Under the pieces are notes generated by a model. The model saw only the letters and a list, made by a program, of their open reading frames with translations, searched no databases and had not been told where the DNA came from. Below are positions 51,490 to 62,540 of a DNA stretch of 64,000 nucleotides, one piece after another. The position numbers and the translations under genes are program-made. Origin of the DNA: Diphasiastrum complanatum (taxonomy: Eukaryota > Streptophyta > Lycopodiopsida > Lycopodiales > Lycopodiaceae). The stretch is from assembly GCA_029204225.1 (NCBI GenBank), contig CM055109.1, positions 40,535,791 through 40,599,790 on the forward strand, written 5' to 3'. Positions within the stretch are counted from its first letter, which is position 1. Each line of letters begins with the position of its first letter.

Positions 51490-52387
51490 TGTTAGATTTT
51501 TTATGCTCAGTCTTTAAAATCGTTAAGTAATGAGCATCTTGAAAATAGAAGGCCGACAACATGATTTCGGACCTTCACTTTTTCCCTTTAAGTTTTTTTC
51601 CATTTATGCCTTAAATGATTTAAGGCACCTTTGTTTTTTTGCCTTCTTCGCCCATTTTCATGCCTTCATGAAAAATGCGACACACTGGCCAGAATGACTT
51701 AAAAACCAATTCTGGACCACCTTCGCCTTTTTTGCCTCTTTGCGAAAAATGCGACACATAAACCAAAATGCCTTAAAACCATTTTAAGGCACCTTCATCT
51801 TTTTCGCTGACTTAAAACTAAGACACCTTCGGCTTCTTTGTTGTCTTAAAATCTAAGGACGTCTTCAGAATTTGCACACCTTCAGTCTAACGGACACCTT
51901 CGAGTTTTTTTGGCTTTTTCGTATTTTGCCTACATTGGTAAACCGACGTCACCAAACGTATCAGCAACCGTAAAAACAGCTGGACAACCAAATATCCAAA
52001 AGGCGGTGAAGCGGTTACCAACTTTTGTACATATGCAAAGACTGGCGTAAATAGCCTTAAAGGCTTGTAAAATATTTCCTCTCTTGTAAATTTCTATATT
52101 AGATGAATTAAGCTATGTAAGTGTTAATTGGAATTTCTCTTTCAATCAGAGTTATCTGTAGTTAGCGTTATCACGCTCAACAAGCTGAAGTTATTACTTC
52201 AAGCCATTGTACTCACTGTTTATCATAGTGCAATTTTTGTCTCACTACTGTGTCGTTCATTTGTGCAAATTGTATGAATTCTTCTACTTAAATATTTATG
52301 CTGCTAATTCTTGCATTTCCGTTCCTACACGCCTACGCTATGAGCAACCGAGCCTCCGCTGCGCTCACGACCACCGTTTTTACGACA
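51490..52387 (+). mobile_element. 5' LTR of copia C
   Basis: 898 bp, TGTTAGATTT...TTTTTACGACA. The first ~400 bp contain repeated GCCTTAAA/CACCTTCG words (ACACCTTCGGCTTCTTTG, GACACCTTCGAGTTTTTTTG). Confidence 0.9.
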
Positions 52388-52400
52388 TGGTATCAGAGCA
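52388..52400 (+). other. Primer-binding site of copia C
   Basis: TGGTATCAGAGCA directly follows the LTR end ACGACA. Confidence 0.9.
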
Positions 52401-52455
52401 GGCATTTCAGTAATCTGCATTTCTACTGCGGAGTATCAGTTTTGTTTCTATCAAG

Positions 52456-53417
52456 ATGACGCACAGCCAACAGTATTCAGACAATCGTTGTTTTTATCAA
52501 CGACCTAGTCCAATCAAAATGGATCTGTCATTTAGTTCATCTCTCATTGACAAACTCGATGGAGATAACTACCATATCTAGAAATTCAAGATGAAAGTTA
52601 TACTTCTAGCCAAAGAACTATGGGACATTGTTGATGGCACAAAGCTCAAACCAGAAGGTGATGCAGCCATCATCACCAAGTGGAGACTGAGAGATGGCAA
52701 AACATTTGTCATGATTATCCTCAATATCAAGGACACTCAGATCAACCACATACGTGCTGCTCAGACCGCTAAGGATGCATGGGACATCCTAGCAACTCTC
52801 TACAACATTAGAGATGTTACATCCAAGCTCCATCTGAGGAACTTCAACCTTAGAATGTCTAAAGAAGATAGTCTTTCAACACTTCAAAAATCTTATGGAG
52901 CAGATGACTGCAACTGGCTCAATCATAGAAGATTCTGATGCACTCATGACTCTATTATCGAGTCTACCTGACCTACAAAAATTGGGTAATGACAATTTCT
53001 ACCCAGGAGCACCTCACTCTATCAAGAGTAATTTTGCTGCTCCTACAAGAGGAGATCAGAAGATCAGTATTCTCCTCAGGCTCATGATCGAATCCTCAAG
53101 CTCTGTATTCAAAAAATCAGAAGTTTAGATCCAAGAGATCTACAAAGTCAGGCTATATTGACAAGAAGAGCAACATGCAGTCTGGACCAATTTCCGGTCC
53201 AAGATCGAATTCAAACTCTTCATCATTCCAACCTGTGCAAAGACTATTCTGCAGGTACTGTAAGAGGACTGGCCACAAAATCAAGGATTGTCGAACTTTG
53301 AAGTACAACAACGAAAAGAAAAAACAGTTCCAACAACAAGCACATAGTGCTACAGCTAGTCACTCAAATCAGCAACAAGAAGAAGAAGGTGAAGCAACCT
53401 TCATGACCAAGTCGTAG
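52456..53417 (+). pseudogene. Copia C Gag
   Basis: The ATG at 52,456 starts MTHSQQYSDNRCFYQRPSPI, leading to LDGDNYHI, a TAG at 52,579-52,581 in place of the conserved Trp, and KFKMKVILLAKELWDIVDG. The UBN2 region follows (AKDAWDILATLYNIRDVTSK) with frameshifts near 52,900 and 53,130. The zinc knuckle FCRYCKRTGHKIKDCRTLK is near 53,250-53,305 with C-C-H-C complete. Confidence 0.88.
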
Positions 53418-54855
53418 AACAACTGGATACCGACTCCTGGTATCTAGATTCGGTAGCAACCCAACACATGACTCACCATCGTGACTGGTTCAAAGACTAC
53501 AAGTCATTCACCCACTCTTGAGTTGTGCAACTTGGAGACAACTCATCACATTCAATCAAAGGTGAAGGAACAGTCAGAGTTGAATTCAAAAGAGGTGAGG
53601 TCAAGTTGTTGTCCAACGTTCTCCACATTCCAAATTTGACCAAGAATCCGCTCTTAGTTAGCAGAATCACTGATTCAGGTCAGAGGGTCGAATTTGATAT
53701 AGAAGGTTGTACAATCCTTGACAAATCCCGGAAGGTTCTAGCCTATGGAAGAAGAAGCGGCTATCTTTACAAACTCAACCACTGCTACTCTTCTAACAGT
53801 CAAGCTCTTCACACAGTCACTTCTGAATCAACTGATATGTTGTGACATTCAGACTTGGTCATCTTAACTACAACAGTATTCAGCAGATGTCAGTTCAGAG
53901 TCTAGTACAAGACCTGCCTCTAATCAACAAGCCAACAACAAGCATGCTAGAAGTCCCTTTAGTTCAGACTTAGTTCATACATCCAAGGGCTTGCTTGACC
54001 TTGTACACAACGACATTTGTGGCCCAATGCAGACTGCTTTCATAGGGGGAGCTCTCTATTTCCTAACCTTCATCGATGACTTCTCTCGAAGAACTGCAAC
54101 CTACTATATGAAGAACAAATCCGAAGCATTCAAGTTCTTCAAGCAGTTCAAGGCGTCTGTAGAAAACCAGACCCAGAGGAAGATCAAGGCTCTACGCATA
54201 GATGGAGGGGGAGAGTACATCTCCACAAAATTCAAGGAGTTTTGCAAGGCCAACAGGATACTCCACCTCAGTCCAATGGTGTAGCTGAGCGGAAGAACCA
54301 TACACTCATCGAAAGTGCCAACAAGAGCATGATGGCCCATGCCTCTCTTCCAAAGAAGTTCTGGACAGAAGCTGTTACTGTAAAGATCGATCCATCACCA
54401 AAGCCTTGAGTGGCAAGACACCTTATGAGTTGTGGACAGGATTAAAACCATCACTCAAACATATTCGAGTGTCTGGATGTATCGCTTTCACTCAAATCTT
54501 TGAAGATCTAAAAAGAAAGCCAGATGACAAGAGCAGAAAAACGATATTCATCGGCTATTCCCCAGATCACAAGACATACAAGCTCTACAATTTGGATACC
54601 GAGAAGGCCAATTCATCGACAACAAATGGAAAGCTGCTGATAAATCTGACTTTGAGATTGAGCCACTAGTCAATTCTGATCCAGAGATTCAACTGCAGAA
54701 TCTCGACACTGACTCAGACGATGAGTCAGAACCTCAACGAGTCAACCCACATCAGAGGACCGAAGTTCAACCTAGAAGGTCGAACAGGTCCAGACATCCA
54801 TCCAAATTTATGGATGATCCGCCCTGCTACTTTGTGCAGGAACCAACCACTGCAT
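53418..54855 (+). pseudogene. Copia C protease and integrase remnants
   Basis: The protease site reads WYLDSVATQHMTHH near 53,439-53,480; the usual DSGA is DSVA, so the catalytic loop is altered. Next come FDIEGCTILDKSRKVLAYGR, the integrase region LDLVHNDICGPMQTAFIGGA with HNDICG, YFLTFIDDFSR, RIDGGGEYISTKFKEFC, then a frameshift and KTPYELWTGLKPSLKHIRVSGC. The last recognisable block is FMDDPPCYFVQEPTTA, where RT would begin. Multiple frameshifts and stops. Confidence 0.87.
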
Positions 54856-54856
54856 A

Positions 54857-55357
54857 CCCTTAGTCTAATGGACACCTTCGGGTTTTTTTAGCTTTTTCGC
54901 ATTTTTTCTACACTGGTAAACCGACGTCGCCAAACGTATCAACAACCCTAAAAACAGCTGAACAACCAAATATCCAAAAAGCGGTGAAGCAGTTACCAAC
55001 TTTTGTACATATGCAAAGACTTGCGTAAATAGCCTTAAAGGCTTGTAAGATATTTCCTCTATATTAGCTGAATCAAGCTATGTAAGTGTTAATTGAAATT
55101 TCTCTTTCAATCAAAGTTATCTGTAACTAGCGTTATCATGCTCAACAAGCTGAACGTATTACTTCAAGCCATTGTACTCACTGTTGATATTTATCATAGT
55201 GCAATTTTTGTCTCACTACTACGTCGTTTATTTGTGCAAACTGTATGGATTCTTCTACTTGAATATTTCTGCTGCTAACTGTTGCGTTTCCGTTCTTACA
55301 CGCCTACGCTCTGAGCAACTGAGCCTCCTCTGCACTCACGACCACCGTTTTACGACA
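54857..55357 (+). mobile_element. Truncated 3' LTR of copia C
   Basis: Matches 51,885-52,387 of the 5' LTR (GGTAAACCGACGTCGCCAAA; CTCACGACCACCGTTTTACG). It has base differences and small indels, so the copies have diverged noticeably. Confidence 0.92.
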
Positions 55358-55594
55358 ACATTTATCCAAAACACCAAAGGCTGATCTTAGCTTGATGAAT
55401 GAATCTCTAGGCAAGGATTTAGTGAGAATATCAACTAAGCAATCCGATGATGGTGCATGTTGGAGTTGGATCTCTTTGGCTTGAACCTTCTCCCTCACAA
55501 AATGATGAGCAATCTCAATGTGCTTGCTCGTTGCATGGAATGTAGGATTGCTTGCAAGTTGTTCGCTTGATTGGTTGTCACAAAAGATAAAGGG
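55358..55594 (-). pseudogene. Copia element D RNase H C-terminus
   Basis: The minus strand encodes PFIFCDNQSSEQLASNPTFH, ATSKHIEIAHHFVREKVQAK and EIQLQHAPSSDCLVDILTKS, then SFIKLRSAFGVLDK. After removal of element C and one ACATT, the frame continues at 51,484 to CNIMSSS and a stop, then a purine tract and LTR D. The upstream part of D is cut at 55,594 by element E. Confidence 0.88.
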
Positions 55595-56258
55595 TGTTAG
55601 AATTTAGCAATTTTCACATGGTTTTTGATGTATTTTGACATCTATGTGGATCCACACATGTGAGGACCTGTCCACATGTGTGAAATGGCACTTGTAATAT
55701 TCAGATCCATTTTGATTAGCTTTCATTTGAGTCAAATATGACATCTCCTAAATTATAGGACTTAGGTCCTAGATTGTAGGAATCTAGAAGGTCAACACAA
55801 ACCACCAATGGATGATGTGGAAAACTTGATAGATCTTATCCAAAGTGGATATGGATAAGTACAATGAGCTATCCCACACGTGTTGGATGCAACTTAGAGA
55901 GAGATTAAGATGATTATGTACTTGATCCATGATGGATCCATTGTGAACCTAATGATGAGAAACATTGGTTTGTGAAGCAATCTTGGTGTTTTCACTCTCT
56001 TAAGCATTTTCTTTGTGGATGAATGCTTAGTAAATGTTTACTAAACTATTTTTTAGTTATCAGGCCATACAGCTGTACTTCACACGTGTGAATCCGTGGG
56101 TCATCATTATTTGATTGTCCTTGCTTGGAATCACTAAGATTGTCAAGTAGAAGCTAGATTTGGAAGCTAGTCTTGATATAGATCAAGATCCCAAGCTACC
56201 AATCACTCTTTGTGATCATTTGTAGATCAAATTCATTCCTTTACACTGAAATTTGACA
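55595..56258 (+). mobile_element. 5' LTR of copia element E
   Basis: 664 bp, TGTTAGAATTTAGC...GAAATTTGACA. The right end resembles that of LTR A (CTGTACTTTGACA). It carries CACACGTGTG at 56,081-56,090 and CpG-decayed variants near 55,651-55,680. No 3' LTR of this element was found. Confidence 0.88.
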
Positions 56259-56274
56259 TGGTATCAGAGCCAAG
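56259..56274 (+). other. Primer-binding site of copia E
   Basis: TGGTATCAGAGCCAAG directly after the LTR end, identical to that of element A. Confidence 0.92.
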
Positions 56275-56882
56275 TCAAAGAGCTTAGTTGATGATCCAAA
56301 AATCTTCATTTTGGTGAAAGCATTGGTGCTAAATTCATTTTGAAGGAGGGCAACCTTTAATAATAGTTTACTTGTGATGTTGAGGTTCAGATTAGTGTGT
56401 AAAGTTCATATGTACTTCTCACACGTGTGAGAGGCTACTGGAGTTGTACTTTCACCAAAACTTTGTGTTTTTTCAATATTTGAGCTTCAAAACAAGTTGT
56501 GAAGAGTGAAACTAGTGATGTGCTTATGAAAATCCATTGTTTCCATTATAGATTTGATGATTGAAAGCTGTTAGAAGCTTATTAAACCTCCAAATCATTG
56601 AGAGTGAGTTTGAGGCTTATGTTTTTTAGTTCAAAAGTGAAACTAGAACCATTCTAAACACCATAAGAAGGCACTGGCACTTCCAAGAGTCAAACCCAAG
56701 CTTCTAAATTGAATAGATTGTTTAGAATTCAATTTCCCAAGTCTTTTTGAGTTTAAGATCATTATAGATCTTGCTTCTTGAGTCTTGTGAGATTCAAGAG
56801 AGTAGCATAGTAGCTAAATTCCGAGAAAGAGAAAAGGGATAGCCTTTGAAATGTATACTTGTTGTACTTGTTACTAGTTAGA
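56275..56882 (+). other. Leader of copia E
   Basis: Untranslated region with no gene. It has a TCACACGTGTGAGA palindrome at about 56,419-56,432. Confidence 0.8.
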
Positions 56883-57755
56883 ATGGGTTCAATTGGAGCC
56901 TATCTTCTTGAGGCTAGTGAAAGGCTAAATTCAAATAATTGTTCAACTTGGAAAGTAAGAATGGAGTCACTACTAGTGCTCCAAGATATGTATGATCTTG
57001 TCATAGGAGAGGAAGAAGAACCTCAAGGAGGACAAGATCTAGTGAGGTACAAAAGGAGAGCTAGACTAGCATTACATTGCCTGAAAATGAATGTTAGTAA
57101 TGAACTTCTAAAAGAAGTGGCATCTTGTACCTCGGCCAAAGAGGCATGGGACTATCTAAAAGGGATTTATGAATCCAAAAATACCTCTAGAGTGCTTATG
57201 ATAAGAAATAAAGTTCTTCAAAGCATTAGAGGGAGTGATGAGAGTGCTCAAGAGTATGTCTTGAGAATAAAGTTTCTCAGTAAAGAACTTTCCATCATTA
57301 GTGAGGGTATTCATGATAATGAACTTGTTCAAATCATTTTGAATGGTCTTGGAGATGAGTTCTCCAATCTTGTACAAAGCTTTGCTATTCAAGATGCACT
57401 ACCTTCCATTAACAAGCTCCATAGTGTGCTTGTGGCCGAGGAGAGTAGAATCCTTCATGTCAAGCAAAGGATTGGATCCTTGAAGTTGCATGATGGTGAT
57501 GAGAAAGCCAACTTCTCAAGCAAAGGAAAGGCAAAGTCAAAGAAGAAGATCCAACAAAAGGAGACCAAGAGTGATGGTCAACCATCAAGCTCTAAAGGTG
57601 GAAAGAAGTACAAAGCCAAACTCAAGTGCTTCTTTTGTGGAAAGAAGGGGCACTTTGCAGCCGAGTGTTACAAGAAAAAGAATGCACAAGGAGAGAGCAA
57701 ACAAGGCAACCTCACTCTTGAGGAAGATGAGGATGAAGAAATCAATCTATCTTGA
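56883..57755 (+). CDS. Copia E Gag, open to just after the zinc knuckle
   Basis: 290 codons. The start MGSIGAYLLEASERLNSNNC is preferred over an in-frame ATG 24 bp upstream (56,859) because it aligns with MASINAYLLDTNERL of the intact element. The Gag core has STWKVRMESLLVLQDMYDLV, ALHCLKMNVSNELLKEV, AKEAWDYLKGIYESKNTSRV and ILNGLGDEFSNLVQSFAI; the knuckle is CFFCGKKGHFAAECYKKK, complete. The acidic tail ends EEINLS stop. Protease and the rest of pol do not follow, so this is a gag-only remnant. The frame is intact and could still encode Gag. Confidence 0.9.
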   Translation: MGSIGAYLLEASERLNSNNCSTWKVRMESLLVLQDMYDLVIGEEEEPQGGQDLVRYKRRARLALHCLKMNVSNELLKEVASCTSAKEAWDYLKGIYESKNTSRVLMIRNKVLQSIRGSDESAQEYVLRIKFLSKELSIISEGIHDNELVQIILNGLGDEFSNLVQSFAIQDALPSINKLHSVLVAEESRILHVKQRIGSLKLHDGDEKANFSSKGKAKSKKKIQQKETKSDGQPSSSKGGKKYKAKLKCFFCGKKGHFAAECYKKKNAQGESKQGNLTLEEDEDEEINLS

Positions 57756-58450
57756 ATTTGGATCTTGCTTCAATCACTGAAATGAAGCACATGCAAGTAA
57801 GAAGTCTATCTCTCCCACGAGTTCCAAAGAACTGATAAACTCTCTAGGAGATTACTTTCAACTCAGACACAATAATTTGTGTGAAATGAAAAATCTAGGA
57901 CCTCACAATACTCACTTCTATCCAATTCTACTTGATTGACAATGAAAATTGAAGAAATTGGTGAAAGAACTAATGTGTGCTCACTTTGGCATATCCCACG
58001 AGATGAGTACTCTCTCAAAGAAACTCGAACAACACATTCTACTCTTTAATACCTATCCAAAAAGCTATAGAATATCAAATTTGGCAATTTATGAAGCTTA
58101 TGAGATTAGTTAAAAATTTTACATATTCTGATAATATAAATTTTTTTGAGAGCTGAAATCGTGAGGTTGAATGCTAATAAGATAGAGTAACTCCACAACA
58201 AAAGTGGCCAAGAGAAAGAATTGAGCTATGTGTAAGAGAGCTGAAGTCATGAGGTTGAATGCTAATAAAGCCCTCCAAACTTACTCATTGAATATCGGTT
58301 ATCATCCCTTCATGTTATCCCTCTTGTATCAATTCACTCTATTGGCTTTAAACCCCTTTTTTAGCTCTCGTATACATATTCAACTCACCTCTATGATCAT
58401 AGTTCTTGATTTTGCTACATGATTCTTCTTGTATTAGTAGGGGTCTATTA
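57756..58450 (+). pseudogene. Scattered copia integrase remnants
   Basis: Mostly unrecognisable. At about 58,228 the frame AMCKRAEVMRLNANKALQ resembles the integrase block TLCESAKAMRLNAN, and a second degraded copy (GAGGTTGAATGCTAATAA) lies about 90 bp upstream at 58,160. No other domain can be placed. Confidence 0.4.
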
Positions 58451-59182
58451 TGTTGAATTCACATGTGTGGATTGTCCAAAACATGTACTTGTGATCTCCT
58501 AAGGTGTGTAGATGCACCAAGATTAAGATTAGACTGAGATTCAAGATCAATCTTAGATCCTATGGCAAAAATACACTACTACATGCATTCAATCACTTCC
58601 AACTCTAACTCACATGTGTGGGAGGTATTCAAAAATTATTCTAAGTAAAAACAAGATGCTCTCCTTGGGTAGAGAAAGAAAAACCAAGAGCTCTCGGGTA
58701 GAGAGAGAAATCTAGAAATCCAATAACACTCAAAATCCATATAATCACCAAATCAATTAGATCCAAAATGAGGAGTACAATGATACTAGTAGATCCACGA
58801 GCTACCACTATGCTTACTATGATTGGACCACACTTTGTCACCTCTTAATCCTATTGGACCATTGATCCATGCACCTCTTAATTCTATTGGACTATATTCA
58901 AGCACACCTCAAATTCCTATTGGACCACACATGGTTCCACCTCTAAATCCTATTGGACCTCTTAGAATTCATCAAGAAAAGGCATTACACTTGTCTACAC
59001 TCTAATTGGCACGAGTTTAGCCTCTTACTCTATTTTGGCTCAATAGTGGCATTACAAGTGGAAATGCATAATTTTCCATCTATGCCAAATTTGTTCCTAT
59101 CAACATCCTACACCTAGATGATTGATGTAAAAAACATAAGACCCCTATATCTAACATAGATAATCTTTTTCAATTCTTCACA
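58451..59182 (-). mobile_element. 3' LTR of copia G
   Basis: 732 bp. On the minus strand TGTGAAGAATTG...GAATTCAACA. The purine tract AAGGAGGAG precedes it on the element strand. The same LTR family makes up the split solo LTR at 5301-5508 and 8060-8605. Confidence 0.95.
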
Positions 59183-59200
59183 CTCCTCCTTAAAAACTAT

Positions 59201-61351
59201 CTATGAAGATTTGAGCATTGATCTTGATATAACTCCAAGATTAGATCTATGCTTGATGAATGCACTTTTGCTCAAAGGCTTGGTGAGAAGATCGGCAATA
59301 CAAGAGGACGAGTTGACATGATCCAAATAGATTTCTCCTCCAATAAGCTTTTCTCTCACAAAATGGTGTGCCACTTCTATGTGCTTGCTTCTTGCATGAA
59401 ATATGGGATTATTGGCAAGATCTTGGGCCGAGATGTTATCACACTTGATCATTGGTAGATCATCTTCCTTGATGCAGTTTAGCTCCATTAGTAACCTCTT
59501 GATCCAAAGCACCTCTTTGGTAGTTGTAGTGTGTGCTTTGTACTCGGCCTCACATGAAGAGAGAGATATAGTATCTTGCTTTTTGGAAAGCCAAGATATT
59601 AGATTGCCTCCAAGAAAGATAGTGTATGCACTAATAGACTTTCGATCCATCTTGTCACTTGCAAAGTCCGAATCCGAGTAGCCAACAATGGATAGATCTT
59701 TACTTTTATAGAGTAGACCATAATCACAAGATGAAGATACATATCTCAGAATCCTCTTGGCCATCTTCCAATGATGGATCTTAGGATCTTGCATAAATTG
59801 ACTCAATTTGTGCACACAAAAACTTAGATCGGGCCTAGTAATGGTAAGCCAAATCAAGGAGCCTACAAGACTCCTAAAAAGTGTGATGTCCTCAAAGGAT
59901 CTTTCATCACCTTTATTAGGATCTTTTACAATTTGCTCCATTGGAGTATATATGCTCTTAGAATTTTCCAGATGGAATTTTTTCAACATAGAGTGAGCAT
60001 ATCTAGATTGGCATATAAAGACATGATTTTCATAAAAATCAATTTCTAGGCCTAGGATGTAATTTATCTCTCCTAGATCTTGCATTTTAAACTCACATCC
60101 AAGTGCTAGCTTAGTTTCATCAACTAGCTTGATACAACTTCCACAAAGAATAATGTCATCAACATAAATTAGAAGAATGACAATATTGCTATCAACAAAC
60201 TTTAGATACATGGAAGGATCATAGTCACTAAGAGTAAATCCTAGTGAGATAAGAAAAGAATTAAGTCTTGAATACCATGATCTTGGTGCTTGCTTGAGTC
60301 CATAAAGACTTTTGAAGAGCAAGCACACTTTGGACTCATCCTTGATGAATCCTTGAGGTTGTTCCATATAGATCTCCCCCTCAAGATAACCATTTAGAAA
60401 AGCATTGGATACATCTAATTGAAACACCTTCCACTTGAAGAAACAAGCAAGAGAAATAAAATTTCTTATTGCCACCATCTTTGCAACGGGTGCAAAGGTC
60501 TCCTCATAATCAAGACCATGGATTTGAGCAAATCCTTTGGCACATATTCTTGCTTTATGCTTGTTGATGGTTCCATCATGATTGAACTTGATCCGAAATA
60601 CCCACTTGCAACCAATCACATGCTTGTTGGATGCAGGATCCACAAGCTCCCAAGTATTGTTGGTGATCAATGCATCATAATCTTGCTTCATGGCATCATA
60701 CCACTCCTTGGTATTGAGTGCCTCTTGTACATTCTTTGGCTCTTCATGAGAGACATTAAAAACATAATTAGTGGAATCAAGATCCACTTGTTTGCCTTTA
60801 TCAACATATGAGAGCCTCTTAGGCTCGGATCTATCTCTCATGGATCTTCTTGGTGAGAAAATCCGAGGAGAGTCTTCTTCAAATCTCGACCCCATCACAT
60901 CATGATTGTCTTCGAAATCAATAATTGGTGATGCATCCATAGATTTCTTGATCTCGGCCTCTTCAAAAGATGAGTGTTGATCTTCATGAAAGACAACATC
61001 TCTACTTTCAATAACTTGAGAAGTAGAGAGTATAAAGACTCTATAGGCCTTCTTGGTGGATGAGTATCCAACCATGATCCCTTTGCATGCACTAGGATCT
61101 TCTTTCTTCCTTGTTTCCAAGGGAATATGGACAAAGCATAAGCATCCAAAAACTCTAAGGTGATCAACCTTAGGCTTCTTCAAATATAAGATTTCATATG
61201 GTGACTTTCTTCCAAGAGCTATATGTGGGAGCCTATTGCAAAGATAATTTGCACAATTAATGGCTTCTCCCCAAAATTCTTTGGGCAAAGATGCCTCAAT
61301 TCTCATAGATTTTGCACATTCACATAGAGATCTATTCTTTCTCTCGGCCAC
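59201..61351 (-). CDS. Copia G integrase end, RT and RNase H, open
   Basis: 716 codons. It opens in the integrase glutamate block (MAERKNRSLCECAKSMRIEA) and continues with KSPYEILYLKKPKVDHLRVF, RT blocks (CKWVFRIKFNHDGTINKHKA, QLDVSNAFLNGYLEGEIYME, ILLIYVDDIILCGS at ~390-403) and RNase H (YSDSDFASDKMDRKSIS, SSCEAEYKAHTTTTKEVLW, CDNISAQDLANNPIFHARSK). It ends LGVISRSMLKSS just before the polypurine tract. The M at 61,351 is only the first Met after a frameshift, not a true start. SSTEAEY reads SSCEAEY, which keeps the acidic residue. RT and RNase H look complete. Confidence 0.93.
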   Translation of the reverse strand: MAERKNRSLCECAKSMRIEASLPKEFWGEAINCANYLCNRLPHIALGRKSPYEILYLKKPKVDHLRVFGCLCFVHIPLETRKKEDPSACKGIMVGYSSTKKAYRVFILSTSQVIESRDVVFHEDQHSSFEEAEIKKSMDASPIIDFEDNHDVMGSRFEEDSPRIFSPRRSMRDRSEPKRLSYVDKGKQVDLDSTNYVFNVSHEEPKNVQEALNTKEWYDAMKQDYDALITNNTWELVDPASNKHVIGCKWVFRIKFNHDGTINKHKARICAKGFAQIHGLDYEETFAPVAKMVAIRNFISLACFFKWKVFQLDVSNAFLNGYLEGEIYMEQPQGFIKDESKVCLLFKSLYGLKQAPRSWYSRLNSFLISLGFTLSDYDPSMYLKFVDSNIVILLIYVDDIILCGSCIKLVDETKLALGCEFKMQDLGEINYILGLEIDFYENHVFICQSRYAHSMLKKFHLENSKSIYTPMEQIVKDPNKGDERSFEDITLFRSLVGSLIWLTITRPDLSFCVHKLSQFMQDPKIHHWKMAKRILRYVSSSCDYGLLYKSKDLSIVGYSDSDFASDKMDRKSISAYTIFLGGNLISWLSKKQDTISLSSCEAEYKAHTTTTKEVLWIKRLLMELNCIKEDDLPMIKCDNISAQDLANNPIFHARSKHIEVAHHFVREKLIGGEIYLDHVNSSSCIADLLTKPLSKSAFIKHRSNLGVISRSMLKSS

Positions 61352-61800
61352 TCCATTTTGAGATGGAGAGTAGGCACAAGAGAACTCTCTTTAATGCCTT
61401 CAAGCTCACAAAAATCTTGAAATTTATTGGAGATATATTCACCACCTCCATCACTTCTAAGAGCTTTAATCTTGAATGAGAATTGCTTCTCTACATAAGC
61501 TTTGAAAATAAGGAAATGATCAAACACCATAGATTTAGAAGCAAGAAGATATATCCAAGTGAATCTTCTGAAATCATCAATGAAAGTAACAAAACAAGTG
61601 GCTCCTTTCTTGCTTGTAGTTGATGAGAAATGCACATCCGAGTGGATTAACTCCAAAGGATGCTTGCTTTTGATAGCAATAGCACAAGCCTCACAAGGAT
61701 TGATCTTCTTGGAGAATGACTTTGGCAAGCCAATAGCTTTGGCTTCTTTGATCATAGAGAGCATGGATTTGTAGTTGGGATGTCCCAACCTCCTATGTCA
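61303..61800 (-). pseudogene. Copia G pre-integrase and integrase core
   Basis: A TGA at 61,798-61,800 replaces the Trp before HRRLGHPNYKSM, splitting it from protease. The zinc finger (RRLGHPN...CEACAIA), first aspartate (LIHSDVHFSS), FVTFIDDFRRFTWIYLL and second aspartate (RSDGGGEYISNKFQDF) are present. A frameshift near 61,385 changes to the frame of 61,351. Confidence 0.88.
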
Positions 61801-62540
61801 TAATTCCTCCATAGAGAGCTTATTCACAAGAGCAACATTACAAGCATTCACATACTCATTTGGATCTAGTTTATAGATGCCACCAAATCTAGATCCTAAT
61901 GCAAGTATCTCATCATTCTTCTTGATAGTGCAAGTATCAACATTGAATTTTACATCAAGGCCATTATCAAGCAATTGGCCAACACTAATAAGATTCTTGG
62001 TAAGCTTAGGTACATAAAGAACTTTAGAGAGAGAAAGAACTTTAGAGGATGCAAGCTTCAAGGGAATGTTCCCTATGCCTTCAATAGGACATTCAAAATC
62101 ATTTGCAGTGTATATTGATTTCTTGACTCCATCATAAGGTGCAATAGAAGAGAAAGAGTCCTTGGAGCTACACGTATGTGAAGAGGCTCCACTATCAATA
62201 TACCATAGGCCGTCCTTCTTAAAAGGAGTAGATGAGAAACTAGAGACCATAAGAGATCCCTCTCCATCACTTGCAATAGTGTCTTCCTTCTCATTGGTAA
62301 TGTTGGCTTGCTTGAGTTGATTCTTCTTCTTGAAACAATTGGTGGCATAATGACCTTTCTTGCCACAATAAAAGCACATGATTTTCTTCTTCTTGAGCTT
62401 GGATGATGAAGCATGAGAGAAATCATCTTCCTCCTCATCTTTGTCTTTGGATTTGACTTTGTCCTTGCTTGAGGATTGTTGATTATGGTTCTTGCTCCTC
62501 CCTTTGTGCTTATCCTTGGCAAAGAGAGCTTTGCCATCAT
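61801..62540 (-). pseudogene. Copia G zinc knuckle and protease
   Basis: The knuckle CFYCGKKGHYATNCFKKK (near 62,375-62,322) and protease LWYIDSGASSHTCSS (near 62,217-62,170) are both complete. The frame is open upstream of the first Met (62,379) to about 62,540, where a frameshift separates it from the Gag core. Confidence 0.88.

Larger units (their letters stand above)
51490..55357 (+). mobile_element. Copia element C lacking RT and RNase H
   Basis: 5' LTR 51,490-52,387, primer-binding site, Gag, protease and integrase remnants, then an abrupt join at about 54,857 to a 5'-truncated 3' LTR ending 55,357. A perfect ACATT duplication flanks it. RT, RNase H, polypurine tract and the first ~390 bp of the 3' LTR are deleted. 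It inserted into the RNase H end of element D. Confidence 0.93.
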
